This document shows positions 10,024-22,279 of a stretch of DNA of 64,000 nucleotides, in pieces. Position numbers and translations under genes: made by a program. Source of the DNA: Oxytricha trifallax. Taxonomy: Eukaryota > Ciliophora > Spirotrichea > Sporadotrichida > Oxytrichidae. The stretch lies in contig ARYC01000100.1 in the NCBI GenBank assembly GCA_000711775.1, positions 186,001 to 250,000 on the forward strand, in the 5' to 3' direction. Numbering within the stretch: position 1 is the first letter of the stretch; every line of letters begins with the position of its first letter. Below the pieces are notes generated by a model that was not told where the DNA came from, made no database searches, and worked only from the letters and a program-made list of their open reading frames with translations.

Positions 10024-10840
10024 ATGGAAAATACTTAAATGAATTAAAACAGTACTCAAATAAACACACAAATACCTTCTAGGCAATTAGAAGGTCAGCT
10101 AAGTAAGTAGCAAAGCTGACTGGTACAACTATTTCAAATTTTAGTGTAAGTATCAAATTTTTAATTGAATATGGGCAATATGTACATACTCCCTATAAAA
10201 AATGCACAATGAGATTTATTAGAGATGTCCTTAAAGGGACCAAAATACTCATCAAGTCAAATGAAGTAATTTGGATTAATGTCCCCTATTTCCCTGAATT
10301 AAGCTTGAAGCGTATATGGGAGGAAGTCAAAGTAGATTAGGAATTTATTAGGTACTTAAATATTTACGAGGATGATGATGAGCTTCCGGATAGAAATTTT
10401 TTCTTTGGCATTTTAGGAACTCTTAGAAATGAGTATCTGTAAAGGATGGTCCATGACTAACAGTAGATAAGGGTTTTTGGGACATTAAAATCAGGAGACC
10501 AAATTCAATTCTAATCAGCAATGAATTTTTGGAGCTTCTTTAAAAAAATCCAACTATTTCAAGTAAGACAAATACTTGCTTCACATATTTATTTAGAGAG
10601 AAAAGGAAGAGCACTTTCACTATTGAAGTAAGGTTCGCAAATCAGAAGAATTACTAAGAAAAGAAAATTGAATGAAATGACATTTTCATACTCTGACTAT
10701 ATAAGCAACTCGAATAAAATTTAAGAGGAACACAAAAGAGGGCTAATAAATGAGAAATATAAATTAGACGCCTTAAAAATAAAAGTTCTTTAACATTTGA
10801 AATTTAAGCATAATTACTTTAAAAACAAGTTTTATTTAAT
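10024..10840 (+). CDS. TBE2 22K-type protein
   Basis: ATG 10024 (MENTQMNQNSTQINTQIPSR) followed, after a frame change near 10110-10150, by a long open frame: KFLIEYGQYVHTPYKKC, VPYFPELSLKRIWEEV, LPDRNFFFGILGTLRNEYL, GRALSLLKQGSQIRRITKK. The middle aligns with the TBE1 22K protein at VPYFPELS and FFFGILGTL, which fixes the reading frame. The C-terminus is Lys-rich. No TGA appears before the frame enters the opposing transposase gene, so the end is approximate; the 3' ends may overlap or an indel may hide the stop. Function unknown. Confidence 0.68.
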
Positions 10841-11892
10841 CATTTTGTTTCTAATTGTGCAACTTAACTTTGCATTTTAAATATATGTCGTTTTTCTGTC
10901 TTTAGGCAGTCATCTTACTTAATGTTATAAATTGCGTTCCTTACTATTTAGTAGTGTATTTTATTAGAAAAATTAAAGTTCCTTTCAATTATGTCCTTTT
11001 TATACTGAAGCTTAACTCTGGAAAATATTTCTTCAATGCAGTTATACTCTGACGAATAGGGGGCATTAAAAATATAACTCCAACCATTAGCTTCTATTTA
11101 TTGTTTAAAAAACTTATTGTGATGAGCTTTTAAATTATCCATGAAAAGTATTGCTTATTAGCCTTTGTAAAAGTTGTCAACAATTTCAAGGCCTTAAATC
11201 AAGTCTGGAATCTTAATTGATTTTTCTTTAATAACGTAACCTAAAAGCCCCAATCGTCCTGAAATAAGTACTAGAGCAGCCAGAGTTTTGATATTAGTAC
11301 CTCCATTTTAAACATCTTAATTTTGATAAGGTCCAGCCCATGATTTTAATTTTACTGAGTGTGGTTTGAAAATAGTCTCATCCAAATATATTATATTTTC
11401 CTATAGCAAATAAGCCCTGCATATTTACGGGTAAGATTGAAGTTAAGCAACCTAAATTTAAGTCTTTTTAGATTCTGAAATCCTATAAGAAGATTTAGAA
11501 TTTTTGTATTTCACTCCATTAGAGAGATAAATATTTCTTAAAGTAGAAGTTGAAATCTTAGTATAAGGAAATTTGCGATGAAAAATTTTAGCTCTATCAG
11601 CGATAGAGTAAAGCTTTAGTTCCTTTAAAGTATGATTGCTGACTAAATAGTTTAAATGATCAAGTGTTAAGTTCAAATTTTTTTTATTATGTTTTTTGCA
11701 TTGTTTAGGCATGTTACCAGGATTAATGCAAACTTTTCTAATTATATTAATGTGAAACCCAAATATTTTTCCAATTTATCTATAGCTTAAATAAGTTAAC
11801 TTGGCAAATAAAGGATCCTGATCTCCAAATCTGAGTTTGATAATTTATGTTCGTGTTTCCTCACTTATTGAACTATAGATATGCTATTTCAT
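10840..11892 (-). CDS. TBE2 42K transposase (DDE, Tc1/mariner-type)
   Basis: ATG 11892 (MKQHIYSSISEETRTQIIKL), TGA 10840-10842: 351 codons with no frame break. Same domain order as TBE1: N-terminal DNA-binding helices, a KIFHRKFPYTKIS linker matching MFHRQFPELKIS, then the catalytic core IYLDETIFKPH (first Asp), ILFMDNLKAHHN (second Asp) and APYSSEYNCIEEIFSRVK (Glu). An intact triad and full length make this a potentially active transposase. It starts 34 bp inside the right TIR. Divergence from the TBE1 transposase is high, with conservation mainly around the catalytic motifs. Confidence 0.88.
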
Positions 11893-11925
11893 TTTAAATT
11901 TATTTCAATTTAATTAATGATTCTC

Positions 11926-11952
11926 AATTTTTCTCAAAAATAATTCTTATGA
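11926..11952 (+). repeat. TBE2 right terminal inverted repeat
   Basis: 27 bp, exact inverse of 7947-7973; flanked outside by the meckelin gene 3' end. Confidence 0.88.
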
Positions 11953-11983
11953 TTACTATAACTCTAATAACGTATATTAATTG

Positions 11984-14900
11984 TCACACAATGAATCTGC
12001 TGTCAATAAGGGTTTTCTTACTTAAATTTCTTTCACCAAACCACTGCCTAAAGGCTTTTAATAGTTTCTCAATAATGTAGATTATCCCAATATTACTGAA
12101 TTCTGTATCAAACAAATTTGCAATTGAATATAGTTATGAAAATGGTTTGAATCATTTAAGCAATACTGATTATACTGTTGCCAGAAGCTCTGTCAAACAC
12201 ACTGAAAAACATAATGAATAATATCACTATTTGATAGTCCAAACTGCAGTACAAAATGCTAGTGTTTATTTTTTATTATTATTATATATTTAATCAATAT
12301 ATAGCATATTTTTCAATAAATTTTAAATTCAGGATGGGATATTTATGCATATAATTTTTAAATAAGTGAAGTTTGGCCATTTTGAGAACATATCTCTAAC
12401 CAAGTAAGGTATACCAGTAAGAGCTCCAAGAATAATTTCAACTGGCAATCTTTTACGCAGTCTTTCTTAGCAACCTCTCTCCATGATGTACTGAGCTTTG
12501 TTTAAATATACTTCATTTATGATTTTCTTTAATTGATTTGACAGTTGCTGCTTTTTGCACTCGTGCTCAAAGATCATTCTAATAAAAAAGAGGTAAAATC
12601 TATCGAAATATTTTTGTTTAGAATTCTTTCTCTTTCACTTTGCAGGTTGATATCAATTGAAGATTTAATCTTTTGCTTTTTCTTGACTAATTCAGCACTC
12701 TCATCGTGTTCCCTAGATTTATTTTAGAATCCACTTTCATCCTTAGATTCTTCCATCTCTTTCTTTTTCTGAGCATTCTTGGCCATGCCCTATAGCTTAG
12801 GGATTGAAATTCTGCTCTTGTAGATTTTATCATATTCTTCACGGATTTCACTGGGGAGGTAGATTTCAAAACTGGTGATTGACTGTCCTTAAACAACATT
12901 TATTTTCAAACCATTATCAAAACCTCTATAAAATACCATGTACTTAATTCGATCTATATAAATGTGGATAAAGGATTAGAAAATGTAATTTCTACTTTTA
13001 TAAAAATAAAATCCTCTTTGTTGTTGCAGTCCAGATTACTCAGCATCTAAATTTTGCTTCAGTTTTGTCAGTGTCAAATCAGATCTACCCCAAGGTGCTT
13101 AACCATGTATATAGGAAACATGAAATGGCTCATCTTTATGATTTTAATTTTTATCAATTCTATCTAAAGTATTATAAAATAAATAATTTAACTCTCATCC
13201 ATAATGATCATTGAGATGTTTGTTACAGAGCATAAATCCATAAATTCTTGGAACTTAAGTGATGATACCCATGAGTTTCCATCTTCTAATACATACTATA
13301 CTGCTATTATGCAAAGGAAAATGAGTGCAGATAAGAAAAATTTAAGTACGTAATTTATTGGGATTAATAAGTTATCTGTAGCATTCCGTTATTATTTTAA
13401 ATTCTAATTTAAAAAAATAGTTCAAATTTTTTGCAAACGAAATATAAATTCATGTCTGGGTTATCTTCTGCAAAATATTCCAAACCTAGTGCTTTGATAA
13501 AAAGCAAACCAAATTAAAGTTGTCTCTGGCTTTATATATCTATATTCAATTTACATTTCATTGAATTCATTAGCGAGGAAGATAAAACGCCAGAATTTTC
13601 TTAAAAATTATAGTACTATTTTAAATTTATCATTTATAAAAGCCAATCAATGACGTTGTTTAATACATCATCACGCTTATTTTAAGGATCGACCACTTCC
13701 CAATCAATTAAGAAGATATAAACGGTAGACTGTTCAATGATTTTCATTACAACTGCTATGAGTCTCATTGCCAAAATGAAGCCAAATACTATATCAAAGA
13801 TACGATAACTTGACTCCCAATTATCAACTGAGGGTAGCAAAATGTAGGCATTAGCTTGAATTTTATAGGTTACAAACCAATATGCAGAAGTGAAAAAGAG
13901 AATCCAGAACATTATCTCACTCCAGACATCGGCAATGAGATATATCATCTTCCAAGTGAAAATTTTCATGAATTTAACAGGAAGTAAGGAGGGGGGATAT
14001 TACTTAATAAAAGCGTAAAGTCTGAAAGCAATAATTCCAACAATCAATACATGGAACACGATTAAAGCGATCAAAAAATATTGTAATATGTTAAATTGGT
14101 TTATAGATTTAATTAAAAAATCATGATGTCTCTCCAAAACTTAGTCATATCTTAGAAGTAATCCATAACAAATCTAACATGAGTAACTGTATTGGAATGA
14201 ATAAGGTTTGATTGTTTTTCTATATATGTGATTTCTAAATATGGTCTGTAAATGCGTTCTTCATTGTTTGGATCTAAGGTAATTTTCATTTTAATGTCAG
14301 CTGCCAATCTTACAATTAAAGGAGTAACTTCAGGATATCCTCCTACTTTATCGATTCCAGAAATTGTGTCAAACAAAAAGAATCTTCTATTAAAACGCCA
14401 TGAGTCTGTGAAACCATTTGCTGAATTTGGTTATTTATCTGTTCTGTCTTCTAGGTTTCTTATAAGTACTGGCACATCAATTAAGTTTCCCTTGGAATCT
14501 TAAATGAATAAGTCAGAAAACAAGTTATAATATTTATTATAATACTAATCATTAATTTGAATAATAGCTTCACTTGGTTGATTTATTGGGTATAATATCA
14601 ACTCATTTAAGCTGAATTGTCATTCATTTTAGCTAACAGCTCCAAATATGCAAATATTTAGAACATAATCATAGTTTAATGGACAAATAGGTAGTTGACT
14701 CTTAAGCTATTAGAAACCTAAGAATGTTCCGTTGATATGATATCTAGCTAAGTAGAATGTAAGAGATTGATTTCTGCCACCTTGTTAAGTGAATGATACT
14801 GTAATGTCTACTTCACCACTTTTCTTGACGACGTCTGAAAGTTTTTGTGCATAGTTAAGCCATGGAAGACCTTCACCCCAACCTGCATCATCATAAAAAG

Positions 14901-15908
14901 GATATGCCTGAGTTTTAAGAGTTGTCAAATATTGGAAAAGTTAGCAGACAGTAGATTGCTCGTTATAGAGTTATAGAACGCATAAGTTAGCTAAAATTTG
15001 ACATTTTTATGGATCTTCATCCATCCAAAATCCAATGGCTGAGTAGTTGTAGTAGTATAACAAAACAGATCTGAGTAGCCCAATATTTTTGTAACTCTAT
15101 TTTCGTTGAAATCTAGGACATAGTTATAAGTAACCTATCTAGCAAATTCCAATGGGAAACCTGAAGTTAAATTCTGGACATCTGTGGTATTCACACAAAT
15201 ATTAGCAGCGGCTGCCCAACTTGGAGAAGGACATTGGCATGACCAAGGAGTAGTATTATTGTTATAAACTTGTCCAAAATGTGGGCAAGATTAGTAGGAC
15301 CATACAGATGTTGCAGGTGGTCCTCTATAAGTGTTTGTATCACATAGTTTGCCAAATCAGTTCCTTTCTATAAGAAATTTTTAGTAGAGTTAATAACTTA
15401 CAGAATCTCTATCAATAGTAATGTAGTTAGCTGGGCAGACACACTGCTGAGTAAGTGGATTGAAAAAAGAGGTATCTTGACAGTTCATGCATAGTTTTTT
15501 TTCTTAAGATGGAACAGTTGTACCTGAACATTTTATGCATGTCTTTTTGAAGTCAAATCTTGTTGGAAAATTTATAATAAATCCATCTTTGCAAACGCAT
15601 GACCTTCCTACAAATTTGAATTTGAGATATTTGATTATATAATTTACCTGTAGAGTCTTGGATAATATTCTCTGGGAACGCTACGCATTTATATAACAGT
15701 GTTATAATTGCTTTTTTTAATAAATTTTTAAATTGTACTAAGTAGTATCGTAAAAGAAGCTAGATGAGCAGCTGAAAAAATTTGGATCTATAGTAACTTA
15801 ACTTTGAGTAATAAGTGCGAAAGTTAGGAGGATAGTCATTCTTTCAAGCAAAAATGAAATTCCTTTGCCTCCATTTAAACTGAGATTTTTTACTTGAGAT
15901 GAGTGCAT
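11984..15908 (-). CDS. TMEM67: Meckelin / TMEM67 (MKS3) ciliary transition-zone receptor-like protein
   Basis: Known role: multi-pass protein of the ciliary transition zone (MKS module). Start ATG 15908, a hydrophobic signal segment (MTILLTFALITQSQ), then a Cys-rich ectodomain (GRSCVCKDGF, CIKCSGTT, CMNCQDT, QCVCPANY, SWSCQCPSP). Next come SAIGFWMDEDPQKCQILANLCVLQLY and the beta-rich RRFFLFDTISGIDKVGGYPEV. Then several membrane helices, TVYIFLIDWE, EFMDLCSVTNISMIIMDE, SYIHG and GQSITSFEIYLPSEIREEY. The protein ends FRQWFGERNLSKKTLIDSRFIV with TGA 11984-11986, the conserved family C-terminus. Introns GT..AG: 15608-15647, 15368-15401, 13134-13192. Single-base frame breaks occur, e.g. AAAA 15062-15065. 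Confidence in identity is high. Confidence 0.9.
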
Positions 15909-16372
15909 ATTTTTAAATTCAAATTTTAATATAATCTAATTTAATTCTGATTTAAATATACTTTTTGGCTATAAAGTTAAAATCATCATACGATAGAATA
16001 ATAATTATGTAGCAAAAAGAAAAAATAAATTGAAATCAAAATATAAAGCAAGTCCATTGTTCTTTAATTCCTAATTATTGACAAAGGTAAACGAAAATTG
16101 AGAATATTTTTTAATATATAAATATTTATTCATATTTTTCCAATTACAGTTTACTTATAAGGTTCTGATTAATTTTCTGACTAGAGCAATTTCAACAGCA
16201 TCCTCTCCTTCAAAATTTTAAATTCTTGCTAATTTTTCACCTCCTTTACTAAACATCAACTATATCATATAGTTGATCTAATAATTTAAATAAAAAAAAC
16301 AAAATTAAATAGGGGAGCATAATAAAGTGAGTATTTTATGTAGTTTTATAAATTTATCACATTCATACTTGA

Positions 16373-17379
16373 TCAAACAATTGTAGTATGAAGTGCAGTA
16401 TTTCCATTTTCATCTTACTCATAAATCAATTCTGGGTCTTTTTCTAAAATCAATTTTATAATTTCGTAGAAATTTCGCTCTGCTGCTGTATGTAGCACCG
16501 TTGATTCCTTAGGACTACGAGGTCTCAAGTTTGCTCCCTAGCTTAGTAAAATTAGAACAATTTAATAAAAAAATAAAGATTTAAGAAAGTCTTGTGAAGT
16601 TTCATGATCTTAATTAACTAATTTTAAATATCTTTAAACATTAGATTGAATATCTCAAGATATTTATGACATTTTTATTATAGATACTCAACAATCTCAA
16701 CGACTCCATTGTGACAAGTCACATATATAGGGATTAATCTACTTTCGTCTTACTATCAACCTGAGCTCCATCTAAACCCCTGATATATTTGACCATTTAT
16801 AAATTGTTGCTCTCCACTGCCATAATCAGAGATGTGTCAGTGTGAGTCCTCTTCATATAATCACATTTTCTTTTATTTATTAATATTTATGTTAATAGCA
16901 TGTGATTCTTGGAAATAGCTATCATTAAATGGGTACGTTAAGCTTTATTTTAGGCATCTAGGTAGGGGAAAAGGGTTTCGGGGGAAATGTTTAAGTCATC
17001 AAATAGATATTGGAATAATTCTTTGAAATAGTGCTTTGCTGCTAGATTCAAGATTCCTATTATTAAAATAACACTGAAATGAAATACATATCTTGTAATT
17101 ATTAGTTACTATAGCTTAACATAATTAAATTTATCTATATATAATTTGATTTTAATTTTATCAATACATCTATCTTTTTCATATCCTTAGTATTTTTCTT
17201 GCTAAATCTTAGATTCAAAAGAGTAAATGGATCTTCTGGTGTTATGAATTATTTAATGATTTAATATTTTTTATTTTTTCATGTAAAAATATTATATTTA
17301 ATTATTTGAAGTAGTTTAAATTCTTTTCTTTCTTAATTAATCTCTTATACAATTGATAATTATCTTCAGTTTCCTACAT
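16373..17379 (-). CDS. Ankyrin-repeat protein
   Basis: Probable ATG 17379 (MQETEDNYQLYKRL), TGA 16373-16375. A charged N-terminus (EDPFTLLNLRFSKKNTKDM) is separated by an AT-rich gap, probably an intron or IES, from ankyrin repeats. Recognisable repeat pieces: THLMIAISKNH, TDTSLIMAVESNNLQMVKYI, IPIYVTCHNGVVEIVEYL, STVLHTAAERNFYEIIKLIL and NGNTALHTTIV at the very end. Ankyrin repeats mediate protein binding, so no specific role can be given. Two frame shifts lie between repeats. The gene follows meckelin in the same orientation but has its own spacer. Confidence 0.72.
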
Positions 17380-18139
17380 TTCTTTTTTTATTTATAATAT
17401 TTTTAATAATTATCATAACAATAATTTTTGCTTTTTTACATTTATAAAAAAATCTTTTTATAAGTCAATTATACACATTATATCTGAGTTTAAAAAAGAA
17501 AATTAAAAGATTGAAAAAAATATGAAAAGTTCATAGTTAAATAATAAGAATTATAATAATAGAAAAAAAACTTTAATCTTATTTTTCCCCAATTCAGCAT
17601 TCGATATCCAAATTGTATAATACACCTTGAATTAAACTTAAAATGAGCAATACTTTAAGGTTAATTTTAATTAAATTTGGATTAAAATATTAAAAATTAA
17701 ATTTTTATTTATATATTTGAACCAGTTTAGAATTCACAAGAATTTATATATATATATATAAATTCTATGAATTTCAAATTTCTTTTCTTGATTTATTTTG
17801 TAAATCTAGTCAATATATATTATAAATTATTTCCACTGCATAATACCTTAAGAAATTATAGATTCTCTGAATACCTAGAAATTCATAAAAAAAGTCTAGG
17901 ATAAACATCAATAATTCGAATAGCTATATAAATACAAACGATAATAATGGGGGTGGCCACTCAGGTATAAAAAGAAATGCCTAGATACTTTCTCTTTCCA
18001 AGTAAAATTCAATTAAAAAGGGTATAAATATACATCAATCATCGGTAACTTAGATCAACAACAAAATTTATAGTGATTTCAAATTATATGGTCATTTTTT
18101 AATCAAATTATGTGCTCTCTTATTTCTATTTATCATAAA
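17380..18139. other. AT-rich non-coding spacer
   Basis: About 760 bp with A/T runs and TATATATATATA at about 17746-17760. I see no supported gene, RNA or pointer pair. Confidence 0.5.
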
Positions 18140-21100
18140 GTAACAACTAATAGATTCCTACAGACAGCATGAAAAAAACAGTAATAATTAAAGGCAAGTT
18201 ATGAGTTAGTAATAAAGCGTAATGAATATCGGATCATCTCATAACAATTCTTTAAACAATGGATAATAATAGCAATTATCTTAGAATTATGATTCAATGT
18301 AAAGGGATGTTAGTGTTTACAATGGCAGCTATTAATAAAGTTAAATGGAAACTTTATAATCATTTGTAAAGTGGATTAAATAATTGATTATTTATTTACC
18401 CCAAGATGAGTTCATTAAATAGAGCAAATAAGATCTAAATTAATCAACAAAATTTGCTCAAAATTTCAGATTAGCATCATAAGAAAACATCATCAATAAA
18501 ATGAACCAATTTAACACTGCACATAATTCTTCAACTTACAACATGAATCAGATTTTGCCCCAATAATTAAATTATATTTAGGGGAATTACAGTAAAAATG
18601 CAGTTTAACAGCCAAATTCACAATAAAATTACTAAAGACCCAAAACTAACAGTCTTTTCCCTCACATGAGAACATAAAGCTAGTAATTAAAGGGGATAAA
18701 GTAATTACTAAATAAAATTGCAATCAATTCAAATTAAAGTCAAATAGTTTACTTGAATGATAGTATGAATGGAGTTTAGAACTTTAATGAGTCAGGCTTA
18801 ATTAGTGTAAAGAGTTAATTGCAAAATTCTTAGTAAAACTAGGGTCCTAATAAACTGCAATAATAAGCTTAAACTAATTTCATTAATATGATCCCTATTA
18901 TTCCAGAATAAGATGCACTCTGCTCAATAGCTTTACTTTAATTACCAATGTAACAAACATCTAGCTAGCAAGTATTTATGCAAAACAATTTCTTCATTTA
19001 GTAATGTCAAACTTCACCCAAGGGTTAAACTTAAACTATGTTAAATCAAGAAATGAGCAATTTTATTAATTGCAACATGAATTAGGAGTTAAGTCAGAGC
19101 GATTCTAGAAGTGGATCTCCTATGGCATATTGATATTATAGGAATACATTCAAAATTGAAAAATTAATTTAATTAAAATTTATAATAAATCAAAATCTTG
19201 GCAGTTAAAGTTGGGCAATTTAAATTGTCTTGGGCTTGTTCGATAGGGAATTCAAAATTAGGTGGACTTTGTTATTGGAGGTATTATTTTATCGCATTCC
19301 TGGAGAGAGATAACTCGACCTTAATTTAGGGGCATAATTTAATGAAATTATATGTGGTTAATTAAGGTCGAGTTATCTCTCTCCAGGAATGCGATAAAAT
19401 AATACCTCCAATAACAAAGTCCACCTAATTTTGAATTCCCTATCGAACAAGCCCAAGACAATTTAAATTGCCCAACTTTAACTGTCAAAATTTTGATTTA
19501 TTATATATTTTAATTAAATTAATTTTTCAATTTTGAATGTATTCCTACAATATCTGAATATATAAAGTAAAATAAAGCGGATTATAATTAGCAATAGCAA
19601 ATACCTTCTCAAAAATAGAAATTTCAATCTTTTGATCAATCTGGAATCCAAACTTACAGCCATAGTATCCTTGACTAGTAAAAAGGTAACTTCTAAGAAT
19701 CTGCCGTTAGTTCTTAAACTACTAAAAATACTAGAATTTAAACTCACTAGAGTTCAGATAGAAAGCGATAGTTAGTAAGCTAGCTCAAGGAAATCAGAGA
19801 AATGAGAAATAGATCTATGAGCGAGATAACCCAAATTAATTAAGATTATAATCCAAATCAAAATTAGTAAGTCCAAGTAAATGGAATTAGATCGAGTGGT
19901 TATAGTAATATCGCAAAAGCTGGAATTATAACTGCAGGTAACTTAAGCAGCAATATGCCTAATAGAATCAATAGGCATTAGCGAAAAATTAGCTGAAAAT
20001 CATTTGATAAGTTCAAGCGAGATTTACTATCGACTTCACATAATGGAGGGGGACAAGCTTAATAAACAAATTCTAGTAATTACATAATCCCTAATAATTA
20101 GCAAAAGCTATAACAAAAAAGAAGTTAGTCTACCAATAGTCATTATAAGGACAGTAATAACACCATTCTTCAAAGTATAGACATAAATAATTTTTCCTAA
20201 TTTAGTGGTATCTCTAAAATATTTAGCAAATGTCTGATGAAAATAGAATCTTTAATCAATAAGTTTAAGGTTCTAATTTCTCAGTTGAGATGGCTAAAGC
20301 GAAACCTAAAATACTTAAAAATTTTAATGCATTATAATAAATTTTCAATATAAATCAAAAGATTTCAGTTACAGCTATGAAGTAATAAGAAAGTTAGATT
20401 ACGAAGAGCAGATCTATGGACACCACAAACCCATAATATTGCATAACTTTTAACAAAGATTCTTCAAATTTAAGTAATAGATTTAATGAATTACCAGCCA
20501 GTCTACCGATATAAAATTAAAATCATGATAGTACCTATTATAGTTTTCAAACAAATAACTTAAGTGAAAATTAGGAAAATTAACAAATGCCAAATATTGA
20601 GAGCAATTTGTAAAACGGTATTGAGAACCTAATTCCAAATAAATTTTCTTAAAAATCGTTAGATATAGAGTATAAATAAAGCAAATTCAATTTTTAAATA
20701 AGGATTAGTAGATACTTATACAAGTTGCAATAATCATATCTCATCATAGCAATACAATGAAATATAGAGCAATCTTGAAAGCCAAAAGAGTTTTATTATA
20801 AAGTAATATAGTGTTTTAAGAGTGAATATAAATTTAAAATGCAAAAGTGTTGTGTAAAAAGCATTAGTATTCCTTGGAGTGTAGTCTTAATATAGTAATC
20901 TTCCTCATCATACTATCTTACTATTCTTGTTCTTGTTGAATTCCTCAAAGATATTGGGCTTTGGTTCCTTATCTTACTGTCGTCGAAACCCGCTGTTCTT
21001 CTGGTGCGACAGCTGCAACCTCAGCCACTTCTCACTTTAAGAGCACAATATCAGGATTGCTGTGAGAAGAGGACACTCCATTATGTTTAGCCAAAATTTA

Positions 21101-21897
21101 ATTATTTTGAGATATTTAATAAATTAAAACATTCTGATTAAAACTTTTTAAGTTTTAATGCTTTAAAATATGTAGTTAAGCTAATTGTATTAATTTATAG
21201 AGAAATTTTAATAGAGATGTCTTAATTAATTTTAGTCTTAAATTTTTTAATTAAAGCTCAGAATGTTTTAGTTTATTAAATATCTCAAAATAATTAAATT
21301 TTGGCTAAACATAATGGAGTGTCCTCCTCTCACAGCAATCCTGATATTGTGCTCTTAAAGTGAGAAGTGGCTGAGGTTGCAGCTGTAGCACCAGAAGAAC
21401 AGCGGGTTTTGACGACTGTAAGATAAGGAACCAAAGCCCAATATCTTTGAGGAATTCAACAAGAACAAGAAAAGTAAGATAGTATGATGAGGAAGATTAC
21501 AATATTAAGATTACACTCCAAGGAATACTAATGCTTTTTACACAACACTTTTGCATTTTAAATTTATATTCACTCTTAAAACACTATATTACTTTATAAT
21601 AAATAAATGAACTAAGCTTATAATTTTTATGAGAATAATATAGATGAAGCCAAATACTAACTATAATTTGACGAAGCTTACTTAAATGACAGTTCCCACA
21701 AAAATAATAACGATTAAAAAACTGCTACTTTTTTATAAATGATGTATTAAGTATCTTCAAGTATAGATAAGAATAGCACAAATTCCCCTAAATTGATGTA
21801 GGAGACACCGCGAATTGGCTCTGAATTGCTATAAACAGATAAATTTAACTATAAAAATATGAGCATATCACTAAAGAATTTTAAAGTTTAAGATTGA
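18140..21897 (+). CDS. Large Gln/Asn/Ser-rich protein interrupted by two palindromes
   Basis: Not recognised. The plus strand translates into low-complexity Gln/Asn/Ser protein (MSQQQSVMNIGSSHNNSLNN, HNSSTYNMNQILPQQ, SNQSQIVYLNDSMNGVQNF, EMSNFINCNMNQELSQSDSR, MSEITQINQDYNPNQNQQ, NELPASLPIQNQNHDSTYYS). It ends SISLKNFKVQD with TGA 21895-21897. The start is uncertain: ATG 18201 is the first good in-frame Met, but upstream codons are also Gln-rich. A GT..AG intron of about 38 nt lies near 18368-18408. Inverted repeats at 19132-19554 and 20792-21603 interrupt the coding sequence and are best read as germline-limited inserts. Frame changes occur in between. Such proteins are common as scaffold or regulatory proteins in ciliates; no function is assigned. 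Confidence 0.6.
19132..19554. repeat. Palindromic element IR1 (195-bp arms, 33-bp loop)
   Basis: Left arm 19132-19326 and right arm 19360-19554 are inverted copies of equal length with very few mismatches; the spacer is 19327-19359. Outer ends are GATATT(A/G)TAGGAATAC. It sits within the Gln-rich gene, whose reading frame is blocked across it. It resembles a foldback/MITE-type element or palindromic IES. No ORF is evident in the arms. Confidence 0.85.
20792..21603. repeat. Palindromic element IR2 (346-bp arms, 120-bp loop)
   Basis: Left arm 20792-21137 and right arm 21258-21603 are equal-length inverted copies with a handful of substitutions. Ends are TTTATTATAAAG. It sits between coding parts SNLESQKSFIIK and NFYENNIDEAKYQ of the Gln-rich gene. 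The inner arm (about 21300-21520) is less AT-rich and contains an ORF-like stretch (EVAEVAAVAPEEQRV) present in both arms. Confidence 0.85.
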
Positions 21898-22279
21898 TAA
21901 GAAAACACTATAGTTACTGTGGGAAACTGATAACAAAAAATAAGAAGTGTTGTAAATTTATAAATAATTATAGAAGTATTTTTTAACCAGTGATATTAGT
22001 TAATAAAGGATTATAAATTAGTGATTTTAATTTGATAACTCTATAAGTTTATTTGTATATGATTTCTTTAGTACATCTCATAAAATTAAGTTTAAAGTAT
22101 TATAACTTTACAGATTAAGTTTCACCTAGTTTATTTCTATTAATAGTTCTATCTATTGGTATTTAAATCCTTGAGAGTCATACCTAGAAATCTCAGTGGA
22201 TTAAATTACTCCTCAATATTAAATGCTACTGATACCTTAGATTTCTGTAATTGCTTCTATAAATTATAGTCAAATTATA
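21898..22279. other. Non-coding spacer between convergent genes
   Basis: About 380 bp of AT-rich sequence separating two convergent 3' ends; nothing supported. Confidence 0.45.

Larger units (their letters stand above)
7947..11952 (-). mobile_element. TBE2: complete TBE-like transposon with non-telomeric termini
   Basis: A 4006-bp element with exact 27-bp terminal inverted repeats (7947-7973, 11926-11952) starting TCATAAGAATTATTTTTG. Unlike TBE1 these contain no G4T/C4A repeat. Gene order and orientations are those of a TBE in reverse: 57K zinc-finger/kinase (-), 22K (+), 42K DDE transposase (-). Proteins are clearly homologous to TBE1 but diverged, so this is a separate lineage. It ends only 31 bp from the meckelin stop codon. 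No convincing target duplication was found. Confidence 0.85.

Noticed and set aside
7947..11952. A target-site duplication flanking TBE2.
   Set aside because: The flanking triplets (TAT on the left, TTA on the right) do not match, so no duplication can be claimed from this copy alone.
14252..14503. Plus-strand ORF opposite meckelin.
   Set aside because: It overlaps conserved meckelin sequence (FDTISGIDKVGGYPEV) on the minus strand and has no homology.
19514..19747. Minus-strand ORF at the right end of IR1.
   Set aside because: It starts in flanking gene sequence and ends in the palindrome arm; no motif, and plus-strand coding continues next to it.
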